From positions 62,001 through 126,000 of the forward strand of contig MUGG01000118.1 in assembly GCA_002148405.1 (NCBI GenBank): a DNA stretch of 64,000 nt. Reading direction: 5' to 3'. How positions within the stretch are numbered: the first letter of the stretch is position 1; each line of letters begins with the position of its first letter. The DNA is from Alkalinema sp. CACIAM 70d (GTDB taxonomy: Bacteria > Cyanobacteriota > Cyanobacteriia > Leptolyngbyales > Leptolyngbyaceae). This document shows positions 35,826 through 45,795 of the stretch, piece by piece. Both the position numbers and the translations under genes were made by a program. The notes beneath the pieces were generated by a model. It was not told the origin of the DNA. It ran no database searches and saw only the letters and a program-made list of their open reading frames with translations.

Positions 35826-36698
35826 TCACCGAATATTCCAACGGCGTCGCCAACTAGATGTGGATTCTAGCTTTGAGGCCGTTTGTTCTTCTTGGTGTCT
35901 TTGCAAAATTGCCGCCGCAGAATCGGATAACAGCGGATCACGGTAGGGAATGGCTGCTCGTGTGTTCAGATGCTCCTGCTCCATGGGTGAGAGGGGCTCT
36001 AAGGGAGTGGGTGGCCAAGCAGCGATCGTTCCCTGCGACCATTCATGGGGCAAATGGGTCTCGCCGAGGGGAATGCTACCAATCTGTAAGCCCGCTGCTA
36101 GTAAGGCCGATCGCACGGAGGCCGATCGGGAATAGGTTGAAAGCATGCCATCTGGTGCTAAACACTGGGCAACTTGGGCAAAAAATTCGATCGTCCAGAG
36201 TTGCGGACAGCGGCGAGGCGAAAAGGGATCAAAAAAGATGGCATCGGCTTGGAATTCCTGGGTAATGAGGGCTTGAATCGTTTGCCTTGCATCTCCAATC
36301 AGTAGGTGAGCTTGGAGGGTGGGCTGTAAATATTTGTGGTGTTCTGCTAACGTTTGCAGCACTTGCTGAACGGGTGCAGTCCAACTGGCCATGAGATCGG
36401 GAGCGATCGCGCCTAGGGGCACAGTGGGATCAATTTCTAAACCATAAATTTCAACCTGGCAGTCTGGATTGACTTGCCAAACGGTTTCCAATGCCGCCGC
36501 TGTGTTATATCCCAAGCCGTAGCAAACGTCTAATAGCTTTAGCCTGGGCCGTTGAGCTTTTTCCCGTAATCGGGTTACCTCCGAAAATTTCTGAAAGGCT
36601 TCAGCTTTTGCCCCTTGGCGACTGTGAAACGATTCGCCGAACTCCTCAGAAAAAAAGGTGTAGGAACCATCGTCGGTGCTTTGCGGAACCCAGATCAT
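35826..36698 (-). CDS. mnmD: MnmD-like tRNA wobble-uridine methyltransferase
   Basis: 290 residues from ATG 36698; TTG 36704 is an alternative. Begins IWVPQSTDDGSYTFFSEEFG and continues with the MnmC1/MnmD pattern: FGESFHSRQGAKAEA, SAM site LLDVCYGLGYNTAAA, and catalytic-side FFDPFSPRRCPQLWT. Methylates 5-aminomethyl-2-thiouridine at tRNA position 34. There is no FAD oxidase half, so it is the stand-alone form found in cyanobacteria and Gram-positives. Convergent with uppS. Confidence 0.87.
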   Translation of the reverse strand: MIWVPQSTDDGSYTFFSEEFGESFHSRQGAKAEAFQKFSEVTRLREKAQRPRLKLLDVCYGLGYNTAAALETVWQVNPDCQVEIYGLEIDPTVPLGAIAPDLMASWTAPVQQVLQTLAEHHKYLQPTLQAHLLIGDARQTIQALITQEFQADAIFFDPFSPRRCPQLWTIEFFAQVAQCLAPDGMLSTYSRSASVRSALLAAGLQIGSIPLGETHLPHEWSQGTIAAWPPTPLEPLSPMEQEHLNTRAAIPYRDPLLSDSAAAILQRHQEEQTASKLESTSSWRRRWNIR

Positions 36699-36857
36699 AG
36701 ACAACCCATTTGAGATCTCTCAAGAAAAACTGAAAGTCGTTTGAGCGTTAGTCTACCTTTGAGCATTCGTCTTATCAACTAGAAAAAGTGTGACGTGAAC
36801 AGGTTGGATCTCCGTGATAGCTATTCGAGCAAACGATCTTCGCAGCCTTTATTCGAT

Positions 36858-36883
36858 AAAAAAGGAGTCACTTGTGTGACTCC
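36858..36883 (-). terminator. Terminator after the CAP-domain gene
   Basis: ggagtcac (36864-36871) and gtgactcc (36876-36883) form a perfect 8-base stem with a 4-base loop; on the minus strand six T follow. It lies 100 bases past the CAP gene's stop. Confidence 0.8.
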
Positions 36884-36984
36884 TAAAGTTATAGGGATGA
36901 AAATTGCGAAAACATTGAGTGCTATTAAAAACGGTCATCGGAATTGGTGAACAGTTAAGATTGCTGTGCTAGCCCTGACGGAAT

Positions 36985-37530
36985 TTAGCGACTGCTACCA
37001 AACACTTGCGCCCAGTAATGACCATATTGATCATTGGACTGCGCATAGCCAAATCCAATTTCCTTAAAGTTACGATTGAGAATATTGGCCCGGTGTCCAG
37101 GGCTCTTCATCCATTGTTGAATCGTGCTGGATGCCGCAGCATTGCCCGCAGCGATGTTCTCACCCACATAGGAGTACTTGTAGCCTACGGCTTTGACGCG
37201 ATCGGCCACTGACGAACCATTGGAACCTGTGTGGCTGAAGAACTGCTTTTGTACCATGTCTTGAACATGGGACTGTGCTGCTTGGTTGAGAAGTGACGAT
37301 AATTTCAGGGGAGCCAGCCCTGCTTTTTTACGCTCTGCATTGGTCAATCGCAACAGTTCCGTTTGGAAATCCGCTGACGTGGCCGCTGCAACCACCGTCG
37401 GCTTGGCCGGAACGGAGATTTGCGCTTTACTGGGTAAGTGATAGAGACTAATTGCTAACAGACAGGCAAGAGCTGTCGAGGGCAGAACAAAAGGAGAACT
37501 TGTCATATCAGCTTTTAACCGAGTGAACAT
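36985..37530 (-). CDS. Secreted CAP (SCP/PR1, YkwD-type) domain protein
   Basis: 181 residues. A basic start and a hydrophobic segment (about 14-32, VLPSTALACLLAISLY) make a signal peptide; a second Met at codon 9 is possible. The CAP domain carries FSHTGSNGSS, YVGENIAAG, SPGHRANIL and HYWAQVFG, with the His and Glu cluster typical of bacterial YkwD-like proteins. Extracellular or periplasmic; role in envelope or biofilm unclear. Sits between the methyltransferase and recQ with its own terminator. Confidence 0.9.
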   Translation of the reverse strand: MFTRLKADMTSSPFVLPSTALACLLAISLYHLPSKAQISVPAKPTVVAAATSADFQTELLRLTNAERKKAGLAPLKLSSLLNQAAQSHVQDMVQKQFFSHTGSNGSSVADRVKAVGYKYSYVGENIAAGNAAASSTIQQWMKSPGHRANILNRNFKEIGFGYAQSNDQYGHYWAQVFGSSR

Positions 37531-37573
37531 ATCCTACCAACGCCACCTCAGATAGTTTGTGATGCAACTTTGG

Positions 37574-39925
37574 TTAGAACTGTGATTGCGATCGCATCCA
37601 AGCTCGAACCAAACGAATTTCATCAAACCCGTAGGTTTCGCCCACGACTTCGCGAATGGCCGTTAGTGACTCACTCCGAAGTTGCTGGATAGCTTGGGCG
37701 ATCACTGCGCGTCGATCGTCGGTAATCAGGCGATCGACCTGTACGGCATGACCCCGCTCCAACAACACTACAAGATGCTCCCAAACCGTTCCCATTCGGA
37801 GGTTTCGGGCTTCTGCAATGGCCGCAGGTGTATATCCCTCTTGGTGGAGAGAAAGCGTTTGTAGATGGGTAGGGCTGACGTTGGGATTAGGGGAAGGGTT
37901 CCGCTGGTTAATTTTCTGGCTGGAAAATTTAGAGTTTAGACCAGTCGAATTTGGGCTGATAGGGGAAGATAGCGAGGGATTACTGGGAAAAGCAATTATT
38001 TTTGATGACAGGATGGATGGATTGGTTACGGAAAGCGCTGGGGGCGGTGTGGTGGTTAAGCCGTGCTCTGTCCGAAAATCACTGATTTCTTGGAGAAAAA
38101 TATCGCCATATTTGTCTAGTTTGCGATTGCCCACCCCGGATAGTTTCAGAAACTGTTTGCGATTGAGGGGTTGCTGTTCTGCCATTTCTCGCAGGGTGGC
38201 ATTGGAGAAGACGGCATAGGGCGGGTTGCCCTCGTCATCGGCGATCTGTTTGCGTAATTTGCGTAGGCGATCGTAGAGTTCTTCGACTTGGTCGTTACCC
38301 ATATCGCTGCGTTGAATGGTGACCTCCGATCGCTGCGGTTCCACAGCGACCATAACCTGACGCTGCCCTCGCAAGACTTCCCAACTCAGATCGTTCAATT
38401 GCAGGACGGCGTAGCCATCGGTTGCTTCGTCTACTAAGCCTTGATGTACAATCGATCGGGCTAGGAGTTTCCATTGTTCTGTGGTTTTATCTTTGCCGAT
38501 GCCATAGGTAGAGAGTTGATCATGTTTATTCTGCAAGATGCGTTTTTCCTTTGAACCGCGCAGCACGTCGATCGCGTAATTGATGCCGTAGTGCTGACCC
38601 CGTTGGGCAAACCGTGCCACACAGGATAGAAACTTTTGAGCCTCGATCGTCCAATCTTCGATCGGCTTAGGAAAGCGGCAGTTATCACAGTTGCCGCAAT
38701 TGCCAGAAAAACTTTCACCGAAGTAGCCCAGTTGCACGGTGCGCCGACATTCCAGTGCTTCAGCATAGTTGATGACGCGGCGGAGTTGTTGTTGAGCAAT
38801 GCGTTGTTCTTCTGCTAAGGGTTCGCCAGTTGTGGGGTCGCATTTTTGGCTGATGATGAAGTCGATCGTTTTGACATCCCCCATGCTGTAGTAGAGCGTA
38901 CAGACAGCAGGCTCCCCATCCCGTCCCGCCCGTCCAGATTCCTGGTAATAACCTTCGATATTTTTCGGCAAACTGTAGTGAATAACAAATCGAACGTCCG
39001 GTTTGTTGATTCCCATACCAAAGGCGATAGTGGCTACAATGACTTGAACATCATCTCGAATGAAACTTAATTGATTTTTTGTTCTGGTTTCAGCATTGAG
39101 TCCCGCGTGGTAGGGCAGTGCTTTAATCCCATCTTTACAGAGCTTGGCCGCGACTTCTTCGACGTTCTTTCGGCTAAGACAGTAGACAATGCCTGATCCG
39201 TCGGCTTGCCGGATCTGTTCCAACATTTCTGCGTAGGTGTTGCGGTCTTTGGGTCGGACTTCGTAGTAGAGATTGGGCCGATTGAAGCTGCTGACTTGGA
39301 CAAAGGGGTTGCGCAGACCTAGTTGCGTAATAATGTCGGCGCGAACCCGTTCGGTGGCGGTAGCGGTTAGGGCCCAAATGGGGACTTGGGAATAGTGCGA
39401 TCGCAGGTAGGCGAGTTGGCGATATTCTGGTCGGAAGTCATGGCCCCATTCCGAAACGCAGTGGGCTTCGTCGATCGCAAAGGCGGCAATACCGATCGTC
39501 GATTGAATCTGGGGTAGGAAGGAGAAGAGAAATTCGTCACTGAGGAGGCGTTCTGGGGCGACGTAGAGGAGTTTAATTTTGCCGTTGAGGATGTCCTGGG
39601 TGCGCGATCGGGCTTCGTCTGCGCTGAGGCTGCTGTTGAGAAAGGTGGCGAGGATGCCGTTATTTTGAAGCAGTTGCACCTGGTCTTGCATAAGGGCGAT
39701 CAACGGCGAAACGACGATCGTGAGGCCGGGACTGAGGAGGGCAGGTAGTTGGAAACAAAGGGATTTGCCGCCACCCGTCGGAATGAGGACGAGAACGTCT
39801 TGGCCGTTAATCGCTGCTTCAATAATTTCCCGTTGCCCTGGACGGAAACTATCGTACCCAAAGTAGTGTTTGAGGTACTGTTCCAAAAGTTCTGTGGTGG
39901 CGGAAGAGGAAGGAGGAACTGCCAT
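37574..39925 (-). CDS. recQ: RecQ family ATP-dependent DNA helicase
   Basis: 783 residues. The helicase core has PTGGGKSLCF (Walker A) and IDEAHCVSEWGHDF, followed by helicase C, the RecQ zinc site (CRRTVQLGYFGE, CGNCDNC), a winged-helix domain, and an HRDC domain (about 525-600). The long C-terminal part has a Ser/Pro/Asn-rich linker and a helix-turn-helix-like end (GYTPAAIAEARNLRMGTV). It unwinds DNA 3' to 5' in recombination and repair. The extra tail is longer than in E. coli RecQ. Monocistronic. Confidence 0.94.
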   Translation of the reverse strand: MAVPPSSSATTELLEQYLKHYFGYDSFRPGQREIIEAAINGQDVLVLIPTGGGKSLCFQLPALLSPGLTIVVSPLIALMQDQVQLLQNNGILATFLNSSLSADEARSRTQDILNGKIKLLYVAPERLLSDEFLFSFLPQIQSTIGIAAFAIDEAHCVSEWGHDFRPEYRQLAYLRSHYSQVPIWALTATATERVRADIITQLGLRNPFVQVSSFNRPNLYYEVRPKDRNTYAEMLEQIRQADGSGIVYCLSRKNVEEVAAKLCKDGIKALPYHAGLNAETRTKNQLSFIRDDVQVIVATIAFGMGINKPDVRFVIHYSLPKNIEGYYQESGRAGRDGEPAVCTLYYSMGDVKTIDFIISQKCDPTTGEPLAEEQRIAQQQLRRVINYAEALECRRTVQLGYFGESFSGNCGNCDNCRFPKPIEDWTIEAQKFLSCVARFAQRGQHYGINYAIDVLRGSKEKRILQNKHDQLSTYGIGKDKTTEQWKLLARSIVHQGLVDEATDGYAVLQLNDLSWEVLRGQRQVMVAVEPQRSEVTIQRSDMGNDQVEELYDRLRKLRKQIADDEGNPPYAVFSNATLREMAEQQPLNRKQFLKLSGVGNRKLDKYGDIFLQEISDFRTEHGLTTTPPPALSVTNPSILSSKIIAFPSNPSLSSPISPNSTGLNSKFSSQKINQRNPSPNPNVSPTHLQTLSLHQEGYTPAAIAEARNLRMGTVWEHLVVLLERGHAVQVDRLITDDRRAVIAQAIQQLRSESLTAIREVVGETYGFDEIRLVRAWMRSQSQF

Positions 39926-40036
39926 AGACCTGAAGGGTGCACTGAGGCTAGGGTAGCGTATCGGATGGGCTTGATCACAGGAATCTTGTTAATTCAAGTG
40001 AATTCGATCGATGGGAATTCGATCGAAGTAACCCTC

Positions 40037-41191
40037 CTAAATTGCCTGCAACATCTTCCTCAGGGTTTCTCCCATTGAGGCCATCCCATAGTGCTGAACA
40101 CAGCGTTGTCTGGCTCGATGGCCCTTTTCCTGGGCTTCATCCCAATGGGCAAAAATGTGTTGAATTGTCTCAGCAATCTGCTGGGGTTGCCCTGGTTCCA
40201 CTAAATAGCCTGTCTCCTGCAAGATTGTAGGAATATCACCCACCCGCGTCGAGAGAATCGGTTTCCCCATGGCCATCCCATCGCTGAGCTTAAGGGGAAA
40301 TTGGGCTTGGGCTGTCAACGTATCCCGTTGCGGAACGACCACCACATGGGCTGCTGATACTAACTCTGGCATTTTCTCCACGGGCGATCGGGGCAATTGC
40401 ACAATCCATTTGCCCCAGCGTTGCTTTAAGCGATCGTCATAGTCATCGTAGGGACTTCCGCCAATAATCACTACCCGCAAGTCATCTTGATTGAGAATTT
40501 CCAGCGCTGCCAGCACGTCCTCAACTCCTTTGTGGGGACGGGGCGCACCGGGAAACATCAGCACACGATACTGATCTAACCCATAGCGCGATCGTACTTG
40601 GTCTGGATCGTAAGGGGCTGGATCGAATAAATCCGTATCTTTGCCGTTAGGGACATACAGACCGCCAAACCGTTGTTGCAAAAAGCTGGTATCCACGGTT
40701 AGCGCGTCGGCCTTGGAGACCCATCGTTCTAGCCACTTCACATAAAGCGGATGATCGGGTTCGCGTAATTGTCCGTGGGGTTTGAATAGATCCCGGTACA
40801 ATTGCTTAGGCGAAGGCTTGTACTGCCAATCATCTCCGCCACACCAACTCAATTCCCAGTCATCCATATCCAGCCACAGGGGTTTTCCGGTTTGCCAGCG
40901 CCGCACTAGCCCCACGCCAAAACTGCTGGGTTTGGGTTTGACGGCATATAAAATATCGCCATCTAAGTGCGTTAAGAGCGATCGTACGGCTTTCCACCAG
41001 TGGGGATGGGACTGACCGGGAATCGCAACTACCGGGATGCCTTCGGGGGGCACTGCGTACAAGTCTGGCCCAAACTGCAACCCTACGACTTCGACTGAAC
41101 AGTCTAGTTGCAGTAACACTTGGCCGAGTAAAAAAGCACGAACAGCGCCACCCCCGGACAAATCACTAACAATCAGAGAAACCTTGGGCAT
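40037..41191 (-). CDS. Family 4 (GT-B) glycosyltransferase
   Basis: 384 residues. Begins VSLIVSDLSGGGAVRAF, then a C-terminal nucleotide-sugar half with RVLMFPGAPRPHKG, VVIIGGSPYDD, PEKMPEL-like loop, and VVPQRDTLTAQAQFPLKL/SDGMAMGKPILSTRV. This is the retaining GT4 pattern with the E-x7-E region varied. Probably builds a surface glycan or sulfolipid-like glycoconjugate; the substrate is unknown. A 67-residue gene is just upstream on the same strand, 34 bases away. Confidence 0.85.
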   Translation of the reverse strand: MPKVSLIVSDLSGGGAVRAFLLGQVLLQLDCSVEVVGLQFGPDLYAVPPEGIPVVAIPGQSHPHWWKAVRSLLTHLDGDILYAVKPKPSSFGVGLVRRWQTGKPLWLDMDDWELSWCGGDDWQYKPSPKQLYRDLFKPHGQLREPDHPLYVKWLERWVSKADALTVDTSFLQQRFGGLYVPNGKDTDLFDPAPYDPDQVRSRYGLDQYRVLMFPGAPRPHKGVEDVLAALEILNQDDLRVVIIGGSPYDDYDDRLKQRWGKWIVQLPRSPVEKMPELVSAAHVVVVPQRDTLTAQAQFPLKLSDGMAMGKPILSTRVGDIPTILQETGYLVEPGQPQQIAETIQHIFAHWDEAQEKGHRARQRCVQHYGMASMGETLRKMLQAI

Positions 41192-41225
41192 GGCGGACAG
41201 TCATCGATCGTCAAGGGCGATCGTG

Positions 41226-41429
41226 CTAATTGGTCATGCTCAGTCTGCCCAATTTAAGACTATCTAGCACACGAATAATTTGTTGCCGTTCTTCGGGACT
41301 GACCTTTTGTCCTGATAACAATGTTGCAGTCATCAAAAGGTAAACCTGGCGACTCATACGGCCCGATCGATAAACTTCTTCAATGAGCATTTGCAGCGAC
41401 CCATTAATTCGTTTTGGAATCCGTACCAT
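41226..41429 (-). CDS. Small conserved-looking helical protein
   Basis: 67 residues from ATG 41429; GTG 41441 would add four. Basic and helical: RIPKRINGSLQMLIEEVYRS, then RQVYLLMTATLLSGQKV and SPEERQQIIRVLDSL. No membrane span or recognised family. The pattern is regular and resembles short cyanobacterial proteins of unknown role. It precedes the glycosyltransferase by 34 bases, so the two may be co-transcribed. Confidence 0.6.
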   Translation of the reverse strand: MVRIPKRINGSLQMLIEEVYRSGRMSRQVYLLMTATLLSGQKVSPEERQQIIRVLDSLKLGRLSMTN

Positions 41430-41872
41430 GGCGTTCAACACTGTAATTCAGTGGGCAATCGAGAAGACAAAAATCGGTAGAAGCGAAAACTGACAATTTT
41501 CAGGATTGAGTCACTCTTAACGTGACGGTCAATAGATCCCTTGCTATAAATTCCTGGTTACAGAAGCGTCTCTACCTGGCAAGAGGCTCTATCTGAGGAT
41601 GTATTGAATTAGGAACACTTACTATGTGAGTATGACCCGCCTACCAGCAAAATCATCCGCATGATTACTGAAATTCTTCTCGCACAAACTACCATCTTGA
41701 GATGTATCCGCAGAAACACTGAAATACTCCTTTAAGAAGATGAATAATGGTTTAAAAGAATGAATTTTTTCTAACTAAATTCTGGGGTGCCAACGTCAGT
41801 CTCCTTGCTGCGATCGCCTTATCATTGTTTCTCGCCCAAAAATCTGAATTTTCCCTTAACTTTCTTTGGTTC
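41430..41872. other. Divergent intergenic region before gloB
   Basis: 443 bases, AT-rich. No repeats or hairpins of note. A short frame from 41787 overlaps gloB in another frame and is not credible. Promoters for both divergent genes must lie here. Confidence 0.5.
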
Positions 41873-42646
41873 ATGCAGATACACCGTCTTCCCACTCGCT
41901 CAACGAATTACATTTTTTTACTCTATAGCCTCGTGGCAAAAGCGGCTGTGGTGGTTGACCCCACAGAGGCAGATCCCGTTTTAGAGAGCCTTAAAAAACT
42001 GGATGCAGATTTGTTGGCGATTTTGAATACCCATCACCATTGGGATCATGTAGGAGGCAATCAAACCCTGTTGCAGATCTATCCCCAGGCAGAGGTCTAT
42101 GCCAGTGTGCAAGATCGGGGACGAATTCCTGGACAAACCCAATTTTTACAGGCGGGCGATCGTATTACCGTGTTCGATCGCAGCGCAGAGGTCTTCTTCA
42201 TTCCCGGTCACACGCGGGGCCACATTGCCTATTATTTCCCGCCAGCGTTGGAAGAAACTTGGGGTGAACTCTTTTGCGGAGACACAATTTTTTCAGCGGG
42301 TTGTGGGCGCTTATTTGAAGGTACCCCCGCCCAAATGGTGCAGTCTTTAACTCAACTGAAACAGTTGCCAGATACGACCCGCATCTGGTGCGCCCATGAA
42401 TATACGCTCAGTAATCTAAAATTCGCGTTGACCGTCGATCCCAAGAATGCCGATCTGCACGATCGCTTCCAAGCGGTGAAAGCCCTGCGCGATCGTAACC
42501 AGCCCACCATTCCCACCGAAATGGGCTTGGAAAAACGAACCAATCCGTTTCTCCGTTGGGAGAATCCTGTGATTCAGCAAGCAATGGGACAAACTGACCC
42601 GATCGCCACCTTTGCAGAGTTGCGCCATCGCAAAGATTGCTTCTAA
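41873..42646 (+). CDS. gloB: Hydroxyacylglutathione hydrolase (glyoxalase II)
   Basis: 257 residues from the ATG at 41873; upstream in-frame codons do not look conserved. The metallo-beta-lactamase motif THHHWDHVGGN gives ligands His54, His56, Asp58 and His59. Later ligands sit in HTRGHIAY, CGDTIFSAGCGRLFEG and CAHEYTLSNLKFA, and the family C-domain ends LRHRKD. Hydrolyses S-lactoylglutathione to lactate and glutathione, completing methylglyoxal detoxification. Full length, cytoplasmic. No strong ribosome binding site was seen. Confidence 0.93.
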   Translation: MQIHRLPTRSTNYIFLLYSLVAKAAVVVDPTEADPVLESLKKLDADLLAILNTHHHWDHVGGNQTLLQIYPQAEVYASVQDRGRIPGQTQFLQAGDRITVFDRSAEVFFIPGHTRGHIAYYFPPALEETWGELFCGDTIFSAGCGRLFEGTPAQMVQSLTQLKQLPDTTRIWCAHEYTLSNLKFALTVDPKNADLHDRFQAVKALRDRNQPTIPTEMGLEKRTNPFLRWENPVIQQAMGQTDPIATFAELRHRKDCF

Positions 42647-42689
42647 AAGTCTCTGCTATAAACCAAGGCTGAACGTCCTTAGATTTGCC

Positions 42690-43523
42690 CTAGAACGGAC
42701 GAAACGCAGCCATCCGCCCCGCATTGCTTCCGATCGATTTAATAATCTGCTTACCATTTTGTTGCAGAATTACGATCGGTTCTCCCTGACCCTGCATCCG
42801 AATTTCCTTCAGCAGGACTTGTCCACCGGAGAGGTAATCCCCTTGCTGGACGTAGCGAGCCGTAACTTCATTGGGAGCCTTCGCAATCGCCATCATACGA
42901 TCGCCCACCTGCACCACTCCCGTAATTTCGACACTTTCCGCCAACTCTGTTAGAGAGGGGGGAGCCAAAGGCGCAGACATTGGGGCAGACAGGGGAGCAG
43001 AGATTGGATTAATTGCTAAGGGTGGCAGGGCTGATGACGGTAGGGGTTGCATTGCACGGGGCGTTGGTAGGGGCCGCAGAGCAATTTGGGGTGGGCGCTG
43101 GTTTGATTTTTTGGCGAGATTGCCTGATTTAGTCGTTCCCGTTTTAGCGTTGGTGCTGGTTTTTGGGGCGATCGATCGTAAACTACCTGCGGGCAGCGTA
43201 ATTACCGTTTGGCTAGGTAACAGCGTTGAAAAGGGATCGCGCGTATTGGCCACTGCGGCTTGAGCCACTCGGGTTTCGGCCTTCGTACTTTTCATCAAAC
43301 CCGGTACTGGTACCGTGGCTAGGATAGGGGCTTCGGGTAGCTTGGCTGGATTGGGTTGACCGGCTTTCCCTTTGACGATCGGCGAAGGAAAGCTTTGGGG
43401 CGCACCAGCTGAAGCGGTTTCCTGGGCCACATTTTGCGAGGTTTGCGACTGGGGTTGTCCATTACAGCCCACAAGGAGAAGGAGTCCACTGATTCCAGCG
43501 AGTCGCGTCATGGTTGTACTCAT
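42690..43523 (-). CDS. Putative lipoprotein, PilP-like C-terminal domain
   Basis: 277 residues from ATG 43523. A signal with lipobox LLLLVGC is followed by a long Pro/Ala/Ser/Gln-rich linker (about 20-185) that would span the periplasm. The C-terminal 80 residues (VEITGVVQVGDRMMAIAK, VQQGDYLSGGQVLLKEI, PIVILQQNG) look like the small beta domain of PilP-type secretin-associated lipoproteins; this is tentative. No other pilus genes are near. Convergent with gloB and 113 bases after trmD. Confidence 0.65.
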   Translation of the reverse strand: MSTTMTRLAGISGLLLLVGCNGQPQSQTSQNVAQETASAGAPQSFPSPIVKGKAGQPNPAKLPEAPILATVPVPGLMKSTKAETRVAQAAVANTRDPFSTLLPSQTVITLPAGSLRSIAPKTSTNAKTGTTKSGNLAKKSNQRPPQIALRPLPTPRAMQPLPSSALPPLAINPISAPLSAPMSAPLAPPSLTELAESVEITGVVQVGDRMMAIAKAPNEVTARYVQQGDYLSGGQVLLKEIRMQGQGEPIVILQQNGKQIIKSIGSNAGRMAAFRPF

Positions 43524-43636
43524 GGTGCACCAATTCCCAGTACATCTGCTCATACAGCTACCAAGATACAGGGATCTATTAAAAGTGCACGATTTTTTAA
43601 TTAGGTGGGTGTTGAAGTGGGTGGGTAAAGCTGTGT

Positions 43637-44332
43637 CTATTCAGTGTGATTTTGCAACCATTGGGCGTAAAGATCAGGTCGTCGATCGCGGGTACGATCG
43701 ATTTGCTGCTGCCGTCGCCATTTTTCAATTTCTTTGTGGTTTCCCGATCGCAACACTGCTGGGACTTCCATACCACGAAATTCTGGCGGACGGGTGTAGT
43801 GGGGATAGTCCAGTAAGCCCTCCCCTTCAAAACTTTCAAATTTGAGCGAGTCTACTTTGCCGATCGTGCCGGGTAACAGGCGAATCGTGCCATTCAGTAA
43901 TGCCAAGGCCGGAATTTCCCCGCAGGTCAGAACAAAGTCACCCAGGGACACTTCCCGCGTCACAATGCTCATCACCCGTTCATCGACCCCTTCGTAATGG
44001 CCACAAAGCACAATTACCTGATCGTAGGTGACCAGCTCTTTAAACAAGGCTTGGGTCATGGGTTGGCCCTGGGGCGTGACGTAGATTAGATCTCGCTTGG
44101 GTAGGCTGGGCAAGGATTCTATCGCAGCAAAAACGGGCTCTGGCTTAATCACCATGCCGACTCCGCCCCCATAGGGTTCATCATCCACCTTGTGATGTTT
44201 ATCTGTGGTGAAGTCACGGGGATTGGTCAGATAAACCTCGGCAATGCCCTTTTCCAGCGCCTTACCCAGCAACCCCGACTGGAGCGGCGACGCAAAGAAA
44301 TCTGGGAACAGTGTGAGGATATCAAAGCGCAT
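43637..44332 (-). CDS. trmD: tRNA (guanine-37 N1) methyltransferase
   Basis: 231 residues. Opens MRFDILTLFPDFFASPL, then the SPOUT knot with DEPYGGGVGMVIKPEP, LCGHYEGVDERV and YVTPQGQPMTQ. It methylates G37 in tRNAs to prevent +1 frameshifting. The final PRFRGMEVPAVL-like stretch and C-domain are complete. It follows tatA on the same strand, 92 bases away, without the common rplS/rimM/rpsP partners. Confidence 0.96.
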   Translation of the reverse strand: MRFDILTLFPDFFASPLQSGLLGKALEKGIAEVYLTNPRDFTTDKHHKVDDEPYGGGVGMVIKPEPVFAAIESLPSLPKRDLIYVTPQGQPMTQALFKELVTYDQVIVLCGHYEGVDERVMSIVTREVSLGDFVLTCGEIPALALLNGTIRLLPGTIGKVDSLKFESFEGEGLLDYPHYTRPPEFRGMEVPAVLRSGNHKEIEKWRRQQQIDRTRDRRPDLYAQWLQNHTE

Positions 44333-44424
44333 GGGAGAGATCGATCGCGAACCGAATCATCCTCCCATGAAATGTAGAAAGGGGGGCAATATCGGGGGGT
44401 GTGCAAAATTCTCCTCTTGCAGAA

Positions 44425-44601
44425 TTAATCCCTATCATCCTGGTCGGAGGGTTGATTGGAGTTGGCTTGAGTCATCCCTTCTTTAAATCCCCGCAGGGTT
44501 TTGCCAAAGGTGCTACCCAATTCTGGAATTTTCTTGGGGCCAAAAATCACCACCGCCACCAGTAGAATGATGACGACTTCTGTCCAGCCCAAATTAAACA
44601 T
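44425..44601 (-). CDS. tatA: Twin-arginine translocase TatA/E subunit
   Basis: 58 residues from ATG 44601, with GGAGGG at 44606-44611; a longer frame to 44628 is not supported. One membrane helix (WTEVVIILLVAVVIFGPKK) is followed by the amphipathic GSTFGKTLRGFKEG helix and a short acidic tail. This is the TatA/E layout that forms the pore for folded-protein export at cytoplasmic and thylakoid membranes. tatC is not in the window. It sits between a Ser/Thr kinase and trmD. Confidence 0.93.
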   Translation of the reverse strand: MFNLGWTEVVIILLVAVVIFGPKKIPELGSTFGKTLRGFKEGMTQANSNQPSDQDDRD

Positions 44602-44801
44602 AGTTCCCTCCGCTTCTTTTCGGTTCATGCGGCGATCGGGAAACCCGTTAGCCGCGCTGCTTCATGTTCTATTCCTCTTCACTATAGAGCGGAAACTGAG
44701 CGGAAATCTCGGATCTCCAGGTCGGCTTGCAAGGGCCGGGTCTCATTTGCAATGCTCACGGGCTGCCCTTGGCTAGAATGCAGCTCTAGAGGGCAGCTGG
44801 A

Positions 44802-45608
44802 TTAAAGCATGCCTCGCATTTGTCCTGTGTTTAGCACCAGCAGGGCTTCTTCCGCAGTCTGTAAGCGCTTATCAAGGCTCATTTCTGTCATCCACTGCAA
44901 CCAATCGGTAAAGGCTGGACTCAGATCGACCACCTGTTCTAATTGCAATTGGCCTTGTTTTCGAGGCAGGGTACTGGGAAATTGTCCGGTGATCAAATGC
45001 ACGATCGTGGATCCTAAACCATATAAGTCTGACGCCATCACCGCCCGTCCACTAAACTGCTCTGGCGGCATATAGCCATCAGTGCCGACGAGCGAAAAGG
45101 CCGATCGCTCGGAAATGCGCATCATTTTGACCGAGCCAAAATCTACCAGATGGGGACGACGATCGGCCAGTACGATGTTGCCCGGTTTCAGATCACGGTG
45201 GATCAGAGGGGGTGTTTGGCGATGGAGATAGGCCAGAATTTTGAGTAATACCGTTGCTAATTCCTTCGCTTCGGGCTCTGTAAACGTTCGTCCCATCTGG
45301 AGTAAGTCCTGAAGGGATTTGCCCGGTACATATTCTTGAACTAGAACGATCGCTTTTCCCATGGGCAATTCATGCTCAAAATAGCCCAGGTACTTGGGAA
45401 TGCAGGGATGGTCGAGGGCTTGGAGCGCCCGCACCTCTCGCTCAAAATGTTTGAGATCATTGGGAACGAGCTGCTCATCTACAAACAGCAGTTTGAGCAC
45501 CACCCGTTGCTGGCTCATTAAATCTCGACCCAAGAGCGCCCAACGTCCTGCTTGTTTGTTGAGTTGCTGTTCCACTTGATAGCGATCGCCGAGAATTTGC
45601 CCAGCCAT
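44802..45608 (-). CDS. Serine/threonine protein kinase (kinase domain only)
   Basis: 268 residues, essentially one kinase domain. The glycine-rich loop is degenerate, but the ATP Lys (VVLKLLF), catalytic [13 protein letters not shown] (LVDFGSVKM) and APE-region (MPPEQFSG) are intact. No membrane, PASTA or TPR extension is present, unlike many cyanobacterial kinases. Hanks-type kinases of this size regulate stress or cell-wall processes; the target is unknown. Divergent from pcyA, 187 bases apart. Confidence 0.9.
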   Translation of the reverse strand: MAGQILGDRYQVEQQLNKQAGRWALLGRDLMSQQRVVLKLLFVDEQLVPNDLKHFEREVRALQALDHPCIPKYLGYFEHELPMGKAIVLVQEYVPGKSLQDLLQMGRTFTEPEAKELATVLLKILAYLHRQTPPLIHRDLKPGNIVLADRRPHLVDFGSVKMMRISERSAFSLVGTDGYMPPEQFSGRAVMASDLYGLGSTIVHLITGQFPSTLPRKQGQLQLEQVVDLSPAFTDWLQWMTEMSLDKRLQTAEEALLVLNTGQMRGML

Positions 45609-45795
45609 AGGATATTTTCAAGGTAGATTTCAAGGTGGATCGTTACAGTTGTTCATACCGTCAGAATGTCGCCCCTGCGAGCGGTATTCTAGGAGGAGTT
45701 TCGCTGTGGCAAACGATGGGAGCGTTTGGTTCCTTGTCCACGTTGAACCACGATCGCGATTGCTTGACGACTCCACTGTGCATTTCTCAAATGAT

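Noticed and set aside
45649..45795. N-terminal extension of pcyA
   Set aside because: Residues upstream of ATG 45796 are unlike PcyA, whose length fits the later start.
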